This document shows, in pieces, positions 17,897-26,713 of a DNA stretch of 64,000 nt. Below the pieces are notes generated by a model that had not been told where the DNA came from, searched no databases, and worked only from the letters and a program-made list of their open reading frames with translations. Source of the stretch: Bacillus sp. EB01. Lineage in GTDB: Bacteria; Bacillota; Bacilli; Bacillales; Cytobacillaceae. Each line of letters starts with the position of its first letter. The stretch's first letter is position 1. The stretch lies in assembly GCF_000613125.1 (NCBI RefSeq), contig NZ_HG964497.1:1498011-1562010 (forward strand), given 5' to 3'. The position numbers and the translations under genes are program-made.

Positions 17897-17996
17897 CGTA
17901 ATTAAATAATTCTCCCTAATCCAAGAAAGTTGAGAAACCTCCCCCTTATGTTACAATCCAGATAAGATGACGAATGGGAATGGAGGCGTACTAAGG

Positions 17997-18410
17997 GTGA
18001 CAATCGTAGCCTATTTTATTACTCTAATCTGTATTGCAGTATCCATACTTGTTACTCTGTTTTTCAAGACTGAACTGGAGCGGATGTTTAGTGGCGGCAG
18101 GCAGGAATTCATCTTTCATGTTTGTAATTTCATCATCATCATGATGGTGGGATTTACATCGCAAGCCGTTATGACAATCTATCTCCTGGGACAAGAATTT
18201 CACTATTTACAGCAAACGGCCGCTCTATTTTTCATCGTCTTGGCACTTTACATCCCAGGGCACTTGGCCTTCGAAAAATACAAATTAATTTACAGAAAAT
18301 ATGAGACGGCAGAGGATGGCAAAGTCCTTGTACTGAACGAAAAATACTTGAAAAAGAAAAAGAGATTTCAAAAGTTGAAGCACTACAATGCCTGGGCCGA
18401 AGAGGAATAA
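17997..18410 (+). CDS. Hypothetical integral membrane protein
   Basis: About 137 residues with three hydrophobic segments (ITLICIAVSILVTLFF, the FIIIMMVGF region, and LFFIVLALYIPGH) and a basic cytoplasmic tail (KYLKKKKRFQKLKH). I do not recognise a family. An upstream ATG at 17967 exists but lacks a ribosome site. GTG at 17997 has GGAGG ten bases upstream and begins directly with the first membrane helix, so it is preferred. The gene stands alone between two terminators. Confidence 0.65.
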   Translation: MTIVAYFITLICIAVSILVTLFFKTELERMFSGGRQEFIFHVCNFIIIMMVGFTSQAVMTIYLLGQEFHYLQQTAALFFIVLALYIPGHLAFEKYKLIYRKYETAEDGKVLVLNEKYLKKKKRFQKLKHYNAWAEEE

Positions 18411-18433
18411 TGTTCCGGCGCTGCTCACCAAAT

Positions 18434-18480
18434 AAAGCTTGGAGACCAAATTATACGGCTCCAAGCTTTCTGCTTTTTTT
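18434..18480 (+). terminator. Terminator after the membrane protein gene
   Basis: AAAGCTTGGAG (18434-18444) pairs with CTCCAAGCTTT (18459-18469), followed by CTGCTTTTTTT. Confidence 0.9.
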
Positions 18481-18599
18481 AGAAGGTTTCAAAAGGATGA
18501 ATTCCTATGTTGATACACCACTCTATTCACCTACCTGCCCTTTAACAAATTAAAGACTTGGGGTTAAAACCCTAGTTAAGACTAGTTCATTCAACAAAA

Positions 18600-18681
18600 T
18601 TACTCTATAAAGCAATAAAAATTAGTTTATAAAGTAATTTATATTGCATTCAAACGTAATTTAATTTACTATATAAAGTAA
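18600..18681 (+). promoter_or_regulatory. Three phased operator-like repeats before the HTH-F1beta gene
   Basis: TTACTCTATAAAGCAA (18600-18615), TTAGTTTATAAAGTAA (18622-18637) and TTACTATATAAAGTAA (18666-18681) share TTANTNTATAAAGNAA, a near-palindrome (TTACT/AGTAA). Their starts are 22 and 44 bp apart, which keeps them on one face of the helix. The last one overlaps the ribosome site region of the next gene. Autoregulation by that gene's helix-turn-helix is inferred. Confidence 0.6.
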
Positions 18682-18694
18682 AGGAGGGTAGTCT

Positions 18695-19747
18695 ATGGAA
18701 AAACTGGATGACTTAAGGTTAAATGTAAGCTTATTACGAAGAAAAGTACCGAATCTAACAAGTGCAGCCAGGCAAGTTGGCTTGCGGCCTGCTACCGTTT
18801 CGAACCTGTGCACCGGAAAAATACCTGTTGGCAGAGCTGAGGTTCGAACGTTGGTTGCACTAGCATCATTGGCAGATTGCAGTTTGGATGATCTGATTAT
18901 CAGAGGGGAGAAAATCGAAATGATCGAAACCAAAATTAAAACGTTGGATTTATTTGCTCCTTTAGCAAAAGGAGGAACTGTCGGTTTGGTTGCACGTCCT
19001 GGAATGGGGCAGCTCGTGGTATTGTCAGAGTTACTTTTTCGATTGAAAAATGAAGGATTTAAGACAATTCTGTTAATGCCTGAAGGTGAACACCAGGGAG
19101 TTGATGAACTCACTGAAAATGTAGAAATCATTACGAACACCATCGAAGAAACCTATGAGACCATTGCAGGTATCGGCGTGGACAAAGATATTATGTTCGT
19201 TGCCGACAGATCCCATGTGATAACAGGAAGTATCCAGCAACTCCAGGAGAAGCTCCAAGGAATCGGAATCCATTCTGTCACAACTTTCCTGCTTGATTTA
19301 ACAGGCGAGGTTGTTGATGAAGATTTACCTTATGGGCCACTGGAAACCTTATGGCAATTCGACGCTGATCTTGCAGCACGGCACCGCTATCCAGCCGTCA
19401 ATCCTCTAAGTTCAACCTCCTCTGTGCTCGAAGGCGCCCATCTAGATCAGGAACACTTCACAATTCAACAAAAAGCACTAAAGCTTCTCCGCCGCTACCG
19501 GGAACTCCGTTCTTTAGTGAATGTTCGCGGGATTGAACGGATTCCGGCATCTGAATTACAAACCTATCAAAGAGGCGAGCGGCTTGAAGCCTATTTAACC
19601 CAGCCATTTTATGTTGCCGAACCCTTTACCAAACAAGCAGGCCTGTCAGTAACCCTTCATGAAACTTTGAACGATATAAAAGAAATTTTGAACGGTGCGG
19701 CAGATTCTAAAAATGTGTCAGAACTAGAATTTATCGGGAAACTGTAA
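18695..19747 (+). CDS. Helix-turn-helix fused to a degenerate F1-ATPase beta-like domain
   Basis: Residues 1-70 form a small HTH (SAARQVGLRPATVSNLCTGK with a following helix). Residues about 84-350 align with the nucleotide-binding and C-terminal domains of the ATP synthase beta subunit: IKTLDLFAPLAKGGTVGL for IKVVDLLAPYAKGGKIGL, RYPAVNPLSSTSSVL for IYPAVDPLDSTSRIL, LLRRYREL for LQRYKEL, and LTQPFYVAEPFT for LSQPFHVAEVFT. In the P-loop the lysine is Gln106 and the next Thr is Leu107, so nucleotide hydrolysis is unlikely; Glu132 (equivalent of catalytic Glu188) and a Walker B Asp171 remain. The N-terminal beta-barrel and DELSEED motif are missing. It is far from any atp operon. It is probably a DNA-binding regulator with a pseudo-ATPase sensor domain; that role is inference. 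AAAGGAGGG precedes ATG 18695. Confidence 0.82.
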   Translation: MEKLDDLRLNVSLLRRKVPNLTSAARQVGLRPATVSNLCTGKIPVGRAEVRTLVALASLADCSLDDLIIRGEKIEMIETKIKTLDLFAPLAKGGTVGLVARPGMGQLVVLSELLFRLKNEGFKTILLMPEGEHQGVDELTENVEIITNTIEETYETIAGIGVDKDIMFVADRSHVITGSIQQLQEKLQGIGIHSVTTFLLDLTGEVVDEDLPYGPLETLWQFDADLAARHRYPAVNPLSSTSSVLEGAHLDQEHFTIQQKALKLLRRYRELRSLVNVRGIERIPASELQTYQRGERLEAYLTQPFYVAEPFTKQAGLSVTLHETLNDIKEILNGAADSKNVSELEFIGKL

Positions 19748-19754
19748 AAGAGCA

Positions 19755-19806
19755 AACAGGGACGGATCTCCTCTGCCAGTTGGCTAACGAGACCGTCCCC
19801 TTTTTC
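19755..19806 (+). terminator. GGGACGG-type hairpin terminator
   Basis: ACAGGGACGG...CTC pairs with GAGACCGTCCCC, followed by TTTTT. It belongs to the dispersed GGGACGGTTC hairpin family also seen at 28481, 41230, 49512 and 59948. Confidence 0.85.
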
Positions 19807-19890
19807 ATCATACCGCATACAACTTTACCTTTGTATAGCCCATCTTCAGAAAGTTCCAGTCCAAATCAATTCCCACAAAATCATTATCCA

Positions 19891-19993
19891 AATGAAGGAT
19901 GATTACGCATGATTTTTTGTCTGTTCCCGCCTTCATAAGCCGAATGAAGGATGGTTACGCACGATTTTTGGGTCTGTTCCAGTCTTCATAAGC
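19891..19993. repeat. Two-unit 52-bp tandem repeat
   Basis: AATGAAGGATGRTTACGCAY followed by a GATTTTT run, GTCTGTTCC and CTTCATAAGC occurs at 19891-19940 and again from 19943, 52 bp later. The two units differ at several positions. The period equals that of the arrays at 1457 and 12798 although the sequence differs. The rest of 19807-20107 shows only the ribosome site of the next gene. Confidence 0.85.
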
Positions 19994-20107
19994 TCGCAAA
20001 ACCACTCCCTTCCCTCCCTCTCTCCAATCCAACGCTTAACTCTCCTGCAACAAGGGTAAATCTTATAAGTAAGCAGCTATGATTGGAAAGGAGCGTGTTT
20101 AAAGAAC

Positions 20108-21808
20108 ATGACTTCAATGGACAACTCCAGCCAACAAACCCCAATGGGGCAAAAAACGGTTGGCGAGTATTTATTTGATTGCCTAAAACAAGAGGGCATT
20201 ACCGAAATTTTCGGTGTCCCGGGAGATTATAATTTCACCTTGCTTGATGCGCTTCAAGAATGTAATGGCATCCGCTTTTACAACGGGCGGAACGAACTGA
20301 ATGCTGGATATGCCGCGGATGGGTATGCGAGAATCAAGGGCCTGTCCGCTCTAATTACGACATTCGGGGTCGGAGAATTGAGCGCAACCAATGCAATAGC
20401 CGGCGCTAATAGCGAGCATGTGCCAATTATTCATATTGTCGGTTCCCCTCCCGAGAAGGCTCAAAAAGAGCACAAGCTGATGCACCACACACTTATGGAC
20501 GGTAATTTCGATGTGTTCCGGAAGGTGTATGAGCCATTAACGGCGTATACAACAATCGTTACAGCGGATAACGCCAGGATGGAAATTCCTGCAGCGATCC
20601 GGATTGCCAAGGAAAGAAGAAAGCCCGTATACCTTGTGGTAGCTGATGATGTTGTGGCAAAGCCCATCACAGGACGGGAGGGACCATCATCTCCGGTGCC
20701 AGCTTCGAACCAGGATAAACTTCTCGCTGCGGTGGAACATGTCCGCAAGTTGCTGGAACCTGCCCGGCGGCCGGTCATCCTCGTCGATGTAAAAGCGATG
20801 CGGTTCGGACTTCAAACAGCGGTCCGGGAGCTTGCAGATACATTGAATGTTCCCGTTGCGACCATGATGTACGGCAAAGGAACCATTCACGAAACCCATC
20901 CGAATTATATCGGAGTGTATGCTGGCTCCTTCGGCAGTTCCGAAGTCCAAAGCATCGTTGAAAACTCCGATTGTGTCATCGCGGTAGGACTGTTGTGGTC
21001 CGACACCAACACAGCGAACTTCACCGCAAAACTGAATCCGGATACCACAATTGAAATTCAGCCTACCAAGGTCAATATTGCTGAATCCCAATACCGGGAT
21101 GTACGCGCTGCCGACATGCTGCAAGAGATGCAAAAGCTTGGATATATAAGCCAGTCAAAGCCCGAAAAAATCTCCTTCCCGTACGAGGAAATCAGCGGCA
21201 GTTCCGATGAGCCGCTTAGAGCAGAAAACTATTTTCCGCGTTTTCAGCACATGCTAAAAGAAAACGATATTGTGATTGCCGAAACCGGGACCTTCTACTA
21301 CGGAATGTCCCAGGTGAAACTGCCTGCCAATACAACCTATATTATGCAGGGAGGCTGGCAGTCAATCGGGTACGCCACACCCGCTGCCTACGGTGCGAGT
21401 ATCGCCGCACCGGACCGCCGGGTGCTGCTTTTCACAGGAGAAGGCTCGATGCAGTTGACTGCCCAGGAAATAAGCTCGATGCTCTATTATGGATGCAAGC
21501 CGATCATCTTCGTCTTGAACAATGACGGCTACACGATTGAAAAATATTTAAATGTCGAAACCAGCCCCGAGGAGCAGCAGTACAACAAAATTCCGAGCTG
21601 GTCATACACCAAACTCGCCGAAGCCTTTGGAGGCGAACTATTTACAAAAACAGTCCGAACAAATGGAGAGCTAGACCAGGCAATAACCCAGGCAGAACAG
21701 GAATGTGCCGAAAAACTCTGTTTGATTGAGATGATCGCTGCTGACCCGATGGATGCTCCTGAATACATGCACCGGATACGAAATCACAAGCAGGAACAGA
21801 AGACGTAG
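20108..21808 (+). CDS. ThDP-dependent 2-keto acid decarboxylase (indolepyruvate/keto-acid type)
   Basis: The 566-residue enzyme has the pyruvate decarboxylase architecture: PYR domain (about 15-190) with FGVPGDYNF, the catalytic Glu in GRNELNAGYAADGYAR (about residue 64) and the HH pair in LMHHTL (about 126-127); a central domain; and the PP domain (about 375-560) with GEGSMQLTAQEIS and 25 residues later NNDGYTIE, the Mg-ThDP motif. It decarboxylates a 2-keto acid to an aldehyde; relatives act on indolepyruvate, phenylpyruvate or branched-chain keto acids. The usual GDGS is GEGS here. AAAGGAG lies about 15 bases before ATG 20108, a rather long gap. Confidence 0.88.
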   Translation: MTSMDNSSQQTPMGQKTVGEYLFDCLKQEGITEIFGVPGDYNFTLLDALQECNGIRFYNGRNELNAGYAADGYARIKGLSALITTFGVGELSATNAIAGANSEHVPIIHIVGSPPEKAQKEHKLMHHTLMDGNFDVFRKVYEPLTAYTTIVTADNARMEIPAAIRIAKERRKPVYLVVADDVVAKPITGREGPSSPVPASNQDKLLAAVEHVRKLLEPARRPVILVDVKAMRFGLQTAVRELADTLNVPVATMMYGKGTIHETHPNYIGVYAGSFGSSEVQSIVENSDCVIAVGLLWSDTNTANFTAKLNPDTTIEIQPTKVNIAESQYRDVRAADMLQEMQKLGYISQSKPEKISFPYEEISGSSDEPLRAENYFPRFQHMLKENDIVIAETGTFYYGMSQVKLPANTTYIMQGGWQSIGYATPAAYGASIAAPDRRVLLFTGEGSMQLTAQEISSMLYYGCKPIIFVLNNDGYTIEKYLNVETSPEEQQYNKIPSWSYTKLAEAFGGELFTKTVRTNGELDQAITQAEQECAEKLCLIEMIAADPMDAPEYMHRIRNHKQEQKT

Positions 21809-21809
21809 T

Positions 21810-21851
21810 AGAAATGGAGGCCTCGTCCTCCATTTCTTTTTCTTTTTTTTG
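21810..21851 (+). terminator. Terminator after the decarboxylase gene
   Basis: A perfect 11-bp stem AGAAATGGAGG/CCTCCATTTCT with a 6-base loop is followed by TTTTCTTTTTTTT. Confidence 0.96.
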
Positions 21852-21973
21852 AAAAAATGGGTCGATGCCCTAAATAAAATGCATACATGCCTACACGCCA
21901 AGTCTCGAAGAAATCCAGACGTCATTACTTCAAAAAAATCAGGTGTTGCCGGGCACTTTATCAGGAAGCCAAA

Positions 21974-22014
21974 GAAGACTGTTCCAAAAGCAAGCTTTTG
22001 GGACAGTCCTCTTT
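21974..22014. terminator. Hairpin between convergent genes
   Basis: GACTGTTCCAAAAGC pairs with GCTTTTGGGACAGTC; the flanking T runs are short on either strand. It lies just downstream of the minus-strand GH3 gene and may end it. Confidence 0.6.
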
Positions 22015-22059
22015 AGTGTTCTAAATTAATTTTTATGGCCGAAAAACCCTGTTAAATAA

Positions 22060-24252
22060 TTATTTCCCCGCATGATCAGGTTTCCCAGTTTCCCCACCAT
22101 GGTCTGGCTTGCCGACTGCTTTACCCTGGTTGTAGGAAAGGCCAAAGCCATATTCGTATTTGTCACGAGATTTATTAACATATGAATACTGTTGATATTC
22201 TTCTGGCGCAAAGCTTGGAACATCACCAACTTCCTTATCCACCGCGTCAGCATTTGCAGGTATAGCAAAAGGCAGCTGTCCAGTCGGATTGAATTCGCCG
22301 CGGATTACGTCAATAACTGCCTCCGTCTTCGTTCCAAATGTTCCAAGTACCGCGGCTGCATTTGGTTCAATTTTGTCGATTAGCCATGGGCTGATAAAAT
22401 TAATTGCCGTAACGGTTGGAACTGTTTTTTGAATCTCAACAATCCGGTCGACATTAGCAATTCCAGTTTCAGGTCCTACTGAAATCCGCGGGTTGTTGTC
22501 CCAGTTCGACTGTGCCGGCTTCACCCAAACAAAGGCATGAGTTGCGTCTGCAAGCGAATCGACAATCACAACTTTGCTGTCATGCTGTTTAATTTGTTTC
22601 TTCAAGTTCGCAGTAGCAGCTGAAGAATCTCCTCCAGTGAACAACTCGACGTACAGCTTAACTCCCTTAAGCTTTGCATCCTTCAGAGGAAGAATGTTTT
22701 TATCGTTACGTAACAGAACGATGGACTTCAGGTGGGCCTCATCAGCCAGTTGCTGTGATTTGGCATCTTCCACAACCTTTAGCGCAACTTGCGGATCGAC
22801 ATACGGGTCTTCAAACAAGCCTAAATTCATCATTTCTGTCAGCAGCAGGGTTACAGATTCATTCACCTCAGCTTCTGAAAGTAAACCTGAATTCGCTGCA
22901 TTGATAATCAGCTGTGGATCTGAGGAACCGGAAATAATATCTGTTCCCGCTTTTATCGCTTTGGCCACTTTCCCTTCAGGGGTTAAGTTCTCTGCACCCC
23001 AGGCATTGTTTCCAACCGCGCCTGTATCTGAGTTAACGTATCCTTTAAAGCCAAGTCCGTTACGCAGGAAATCGAGAATTCCTTTGTTTAATGCAAAGCC
23101 AACTTCCTCAAATTGCTGGTTTTCGCTATACCACGGAAGTCCCTGGTCAGCACTCGTATTGCTCGGATACGCATAATAAGGCATAACGGATGTGACACCA
23201 GCTTTAATAGCAGCCTTGAATGGCGGAATATGATACTTCAAAAGACTGCCTTCAGTTGGGTACGGATTGAATTTACCCTCAACAAAATGCGGGTCCAGTC
23301 CATTATCACGTGCGCCGCCGCCAGGGAAATGCTTAACTGTAATCGACACACTGTCACTGCCAAGCTTATCCCCCTGGAAACCATTAATAACGTTATAAAC
23401 CATCTCGGAAGCCAGTTCAGGATCCTCGCCAAACGTATCCTCAATCCTTGCCCATAGCGGATCTGTTGCAATATCGGCTGTATAGCCATAAACCTTGCGA
23501 ATACCTGCCGATCTCCATTCCTTCGCAGCGATTTGGCCAAATTCATTTACGGCTTCGGCATCACGTGCAGCCGCAAAACCAAGCGGTCCAGGCCAAAACG
23601 TATGCATGCCCGCACCTTCACTATTGTTGGTATAATCAGTTGAAGCATGATTCCGTGGGTTCGACGTCACCACCACCGGAATCCCCAATCTTGATGTCTC
23701 CCCCAATGCTTGAAGCTGGTTTGTATACTTTGCAATCACATCGACCGAAGGAGTTTGCCGGAAGATGACGTAGCGCATGTTTTTCCCGACAATCATCGGA
23801 TCATCATCTTTTACATATTTTCCATCTGCCGGGTTTGCAAGCGGAGTATGTGTGTTGATCAGCATCAATCCTGCTTTTTCAGCCAGCGTCATCCTTGATA
23901 CAAGATCAGCAACCCGCTGGTCAACTGGCTTTCTCCAGTCCTCAAACGTATCAAGTACTTTATCACCATCAAGATCCCTGAACTGGTAACCGCCATCCTT
24001 CAGGACACCTTTTCTGGATGCTTCAATTTCAGGCTGGCCAGTGGCAGGATTAGCTGGGACACGATATGTAACCGTCTCTGCGCCGGAGCCTCCAGGGGTG
24101 TTAGGTTGAGCAGGATTTACATACCCTAAATCTTCATTCCCATTACCATATGCCACTGCAGGTACTAACAAAGATAAAGCTAACGTACTGGTTAACACAG
24201 TCTTTCTGAATCTTGAATGTTTCTTTCGGACTAACGTGGATTTTGAAGACAC
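22060..24252 (-). CDS. Secreted glycoside hydrolase family 3 protein (beta-glucosidase-like)
   Basis: The 730-residue exported enzyme has a basic signal peptide (residues 1-36, cleavage near AYG-N). The GH3 barrel shows TLAEKAGLMLI near 121, WARIEDTFGEDPELAS near 268, the KHFPGGG motif near 307 and the nucleophile aspartate in VNSDTGAV (about residue 407). The second alpha/beta domain with SIVLLRND follows and the protein ends in a GKPDHGGETGKPDHAGK tail. It would release glucose or other sugars from beta-linked oligosaccharides outside the cell; exact specificity cannot be told. A cre-like site upstream suggests CcpA control. Confidence 0.9.
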   Translation of the reverse strand: MSSKSTLVRKKHSRFRKTVLTSTLALSLLVPAVAYGNGNEDLGYVNPAQPNTPGGSGAETVTYRVPANPATGQPEIEASRKGVLKDGGYQFRDLDGDKVLDTFEDWRKPVDQRVADLVSRMTLAEKAGLMLINTHTPLANPADGKYVKDDDPMIVGKNMRYVIFRQTPSVDVIAKYTNQLQALGETSRLGIPVVVTSNPRNHASTDYTNNSEGAGMHTFWPGPLGFAAARDAEAVNEFGQIAAKEWRSAGIRKVYGYTADIATDPLWARIEDTFGEDPELASEMVYNVINGFQGDKLGSDSVSITVKHFPGGGARDNGLDPHFVEGKFNPYPTEGSLLKYHIPPFKAAIKAGVTSVMPYYAYPSNTSADQGLPWYSENQQFEEVGFALNKGILDFLRNGLGFKGYVNSDTGAVGNNAWGAENLTPEGKVAKAIKAGTDIISGSSDPQLIINAANSGLLSEAEVNESVTLLLTEMMNLGLFEDPYVDPQVALKVVEDAKSQQLADEAHLKSIVLLRNDKNILPLKDAKLKGVKLYVELFTGGDSSAATANLKKQIKQHDSKVVIVDSLADATHAFVWVKPAQSNWDNNPRISVGPETGIANVDRIVEIQKTVPTVTAINFISPWLIDKIEPNAAAVLGTFGTKTEAVIDVIRGEFNPTGQLPFAIPANADAVDKEVGDVPSFAPEEYQQYSYVNKSRDKYEYGFGLSYNQGKAVGKPDHGGETGKPDHAGK

Positions 24253-24364
24253 TTGAACTCCCCCTATACATAATTGGCGCTTTTAATAGGTAAAAAGTAC
24301 GATAAAATAGGCCCTCCTTTCAATCCAATAGTGCAAAAGTAATAAATTTGAATATTCCAAATAT

Positions 24365-24378
24365 TAAAAGCGCTTACA
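24365..24378. promoter_or_regulatory. Candidate CcpA site (cre) upstream of the GH3 gene
   Basis: On the minus strand TGTAAGCGCTTTTA matches TGWAARCGYTWNCW at 13 of 14 positions. It lies about 115 bp upstream of the GH3 start codon and would bring carbon catabolite control. It also lies about 200 bp upstream of the divergent PH-domain gene. Confidence 0.55.
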
Positions 24379-24579
24379 ATTATTATCTGTCCAAGCCTGA
24401 CCTACTTACTATTTGATTTTTTTAGGTAAATTTGTGATTTTTTTAGAAAAAGCAAGAGGACGAATAGTAACAGGATTAGTTACACTCAACATTTAGATTT
24501 TTCCATAAAAAGGGTTATTCTCAAAAGGTTCGTATGGTAAAATTAAGTTGTTTGATAACTTGGAAAAGGGGAGAAGAAA

Positions 24580-25194
24580 ATGTTTAAAAAGCTGGCTTCC
24601 GAAGCTCTTGGTTTGTCCGATATCGGAAAAATTATCGAGCCTCAAGACTTTGACAAAACAGATGCCGATGACTATGTCCGCCATGAGGATAATGAAAAAA
24701 TTTACTTCCTGATCAAGACAAAGGCGGATGAATATTGCTTCACCAACTTGGCGTTCATTCATGTTGACGGGGAAAATGCCATTTCTTCCAAGCGTACTCT
24801 GAAACGCTATCCATATTCCCAGCACAAAATCACAGACGTCACCCTTGAAACAGCGGGAAGAGTCGACCTCGATATCGAGATTAAATTTACTTTGGGTAAC
24901 CAGCAGTACAGCATCGATGTGGACAAAAAGCAAATCAACAAGCTGAACGACCTCTACAAAGCCCTTCTCTACATATCCGAAGTGACAATCGAAAACAATA
25001 TTATGCTCCAAATGGCCAGCGCAAGCCTTGATAAAGCTACAACCATCCTGCAAACCTCAAGGCCTGTTGATATACCGCTCGCCGACCAGTACAAGCAGCT
25101 GACCGAATTTGGCTTCGAGTGGCTGAAATCAACCCGCGAACAATACCACCAAAAAGATTTCGGGCCAGTTTTTGAAAAATATATTAACAACTAA
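24580..25194 (+). CDS. PH-domain protein (YvbH-like)
   Basis: The 204-residue protein has an N-terminal bacterial PH domain (about 8-125: beta strands around KIYFLIKTKADEYCFTNLAFIHVDG and KRTLKRYPYSQHKITDV) and a helical C-terminus (about 128-200) like the oligomerisation region of Bacillus YvbH. Function of the family is not established. There is no signal peptide. AAGGGGAG precedes ATG 24580. Confidence 0.8.
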   Translation: MFKKLASEALGLSDIGKIIEPQDFDKTDADDYVRHEDNEKIYFLIKTKADEYCFTNLAFIHVDGENAISSKRTLKRYPYSQHKITDVTLETAGRVDLDIEIKFTLGNQQYSIDVDKKQINKLNDLYKALLYISEVTIENNIMLQMASASLDKATTILQTSRPVDIPLADQYKQLTEFGFEWLKSTREQYHQKDFGPVFEKYINN

Positions 25195-25247
25195 TATAGA
25201 AAAAAAGCACACATTTTACACAGTTGAATAAGATGATAAACATAGAA

Positions 25248-25290
25248 AGGCATTGTAAACCCTTGAACAGTACAATGTCTTTTTATTTTC
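25248..25290 (+). terminator. Terminator after the PH-domain gene
   Basis: GCATTGTA/TACAATGT stem followed by CTTTTTATTTT. Confidence 0.75.
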
Positions 25291-25464
25291 CCCAATTTCC
25301 CAAAGTCATTGCTTGTCCAGATGAATGCGTTCCCCTGGTCTGTCATTAAAAGGTTTAAACACTAATAAAATAGGGTAAAGCAAAAACTCTAAGGGACAAT
25401 CCCTTAAATTTGGTTGTGTTCCACTTATCTTATGGCCAAAAAAAATGCAAAGGAGGAACAGTTG

Positions 25465-25599
25465 ATGATACAATCTGATCCAAATGAATGCATTTATTGT
25501 GGGGACCAGCTGACGAAATGGGAAAGCACCAGAAGCTATTGTTGGGATTGCAGTGAAACTACTTCCCCTGAAGCCTATCACGATGAAGATGAAACTTAA
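25465..25599 (+). CDS. Small zinc-ribbon protein
   Basis: A 44-residue acidic protein with CIYCGDQLTKWESTRSYCWDC, i.e. two CxxC pairs fit to bind one zinc ion. The open frame extends upstream to 25414, but AAAGGAGG at 25450-25456 places the start at ATG 25465. A strong terminator follows. Role unknown. Confidence 0.7.
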   Translation: MIQSDPNECIYCGDQLTKWESTRSYCWDCSETTSPEAYHDEDET

Positions 25600-25625
25600 A
25601 ATGACAAATAACATTGGTACTTAAT

Positions 25626-25663
25626 TAAAAGAGGCAGGGGAAATTCCCTGCCTCCTTTTTTTT
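25626..25663 (+). terminator. Terminator after the zinc-ribbon gene
   Basis: GAGGCAGGG/CCCTGCCTC stem followed by CTTTTTTTTT. Confidence 0.93.
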
Positions 25664-25915
25664 ATCTTCCTTAACTCACTGATGAAAAGCGGTTAATCTG
25701 TTTTTTGTATGAGGCGTTTCCAAAGAATGCCCTGATACTCAGAGAAGCCCCCCTCCGTTTACCCTTTTTAAAAAATACAATTCTTTTATCCCTACCAGCT
25801 TGTACCAAAAGAGACAGCCGCTTTTATTCCCATCCTTATTAATGGAATTTTTTATAAATCATGGTAATAATAAGGTGTATATAGTGAAAACAAAGAAAAA
25901 TGCTGAGGTGAGGTC

Positions 25916-26713
25916 ATGTTTTGTACTAGTTGTGGTGCAAAAATTAAAGAAGACGGAAGATTTTGTTCTTCATGCGGTAAACCAGTAGACTCTCAAGCTA
26001 CTGAAATTTCTCCTAACACTTCCGAGTCAGTGTCGGGCACTCATGAACTACGGACTTTTGTTGGAAACAAGTCGGATTATTACTTGCGAAAATGGAGCAA
26101 TCCTAAGAGGAATGGTTTAATGGGTTGGAACTGGGCAGCGTTTTTTGCCGGTATGTTCTGGCTAGGCTACCGAAAAATGTACAAGATTGTATTGATCATT
26201 TTAGGCGCTTTCTTGGCTTTTGATATTATTTCGCTTATTATTAACAATCCTATCTTAGACGAGATGAACTACTCGATAGGCATTGTCACTTCTGTCATAT
26301 TAGGCATGTCTGGAAACTATTATTATTACAAAAATGCTCAAGACAAGATAAAGAATGTTAAAAATCTACTCCCCCATAACCCGACAGGCCAAGAGGATGC
26401 ACTGCGTAAACAAGGTGGCTCCAGCTGGGGAGGAGTATTTATCGTTCTGGGGTTATTTGTAGTTTATTTATCAATTAATATAGCCATGGCCTTTGTTTTC
26501 GACAGTACCGCTCAAGACTCTATAAGCAAGGACAAACCGGGGGCAGCAGTTGCCAACTACAACACAGACACAAGTGATACGGATACTACAGATGATACAA
26601 CCGAAGGAACTGATAAAGGAACGGATAACACCGAAACTGATACTACGACCTCCAATTCAGCAGAAGACGAAACATCACTTACGACAGAACAAGACCTTTT
26701 CAATCTTACATGA
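25916..26713 (+). CDS. Zinc-ribbon membrane protein with DUF2628-like region (frameshifted 3' end)
   Basis: The readable 265 residues hold an N-terminal zinc ribbon (CTSCGAKIKEDGRFCSSCG, residues 3-21), a DUF2628-like membrane part (about 55-145, WNWAAFFAGMFWLGYRKMYK and two following helices), a further membrane helix (about 175-195) and a Thr/Asp-rich linker (about 205-260). The frame stops at 26713 in the linker. The next 350 bases continue a protein in shifted frames (see the pseudogene entry), so an intact ancestor would have been about 380 residues with an extracytoplasmic domain. AGGTGAGG precedes ATG 25916. Confidence 0.7.
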   Translation: MFCTSCGAKIKEDGRFCSSCGKPVDSQATEISPNTSESVSGTHELRTFVGNKSDYYLRKWSNPKRNGLMGWNWAAFFAGMFWLGYRKMYKIVLIILGAFLAFDIISLIINNPILDEMNYSIGIVTSVILGMSGNYYYYKNAQDKIKNVKNLLPHNPTGQEDALRKQGGSSWGGVFIVLGLFVVYLSINIAMAFVFDSTAQDSISKDKPGAAVANYNTDTSDTDTTDDTTEGTDKGTDNTETDTTTSNSAEDETSLTTEQDLFNLT

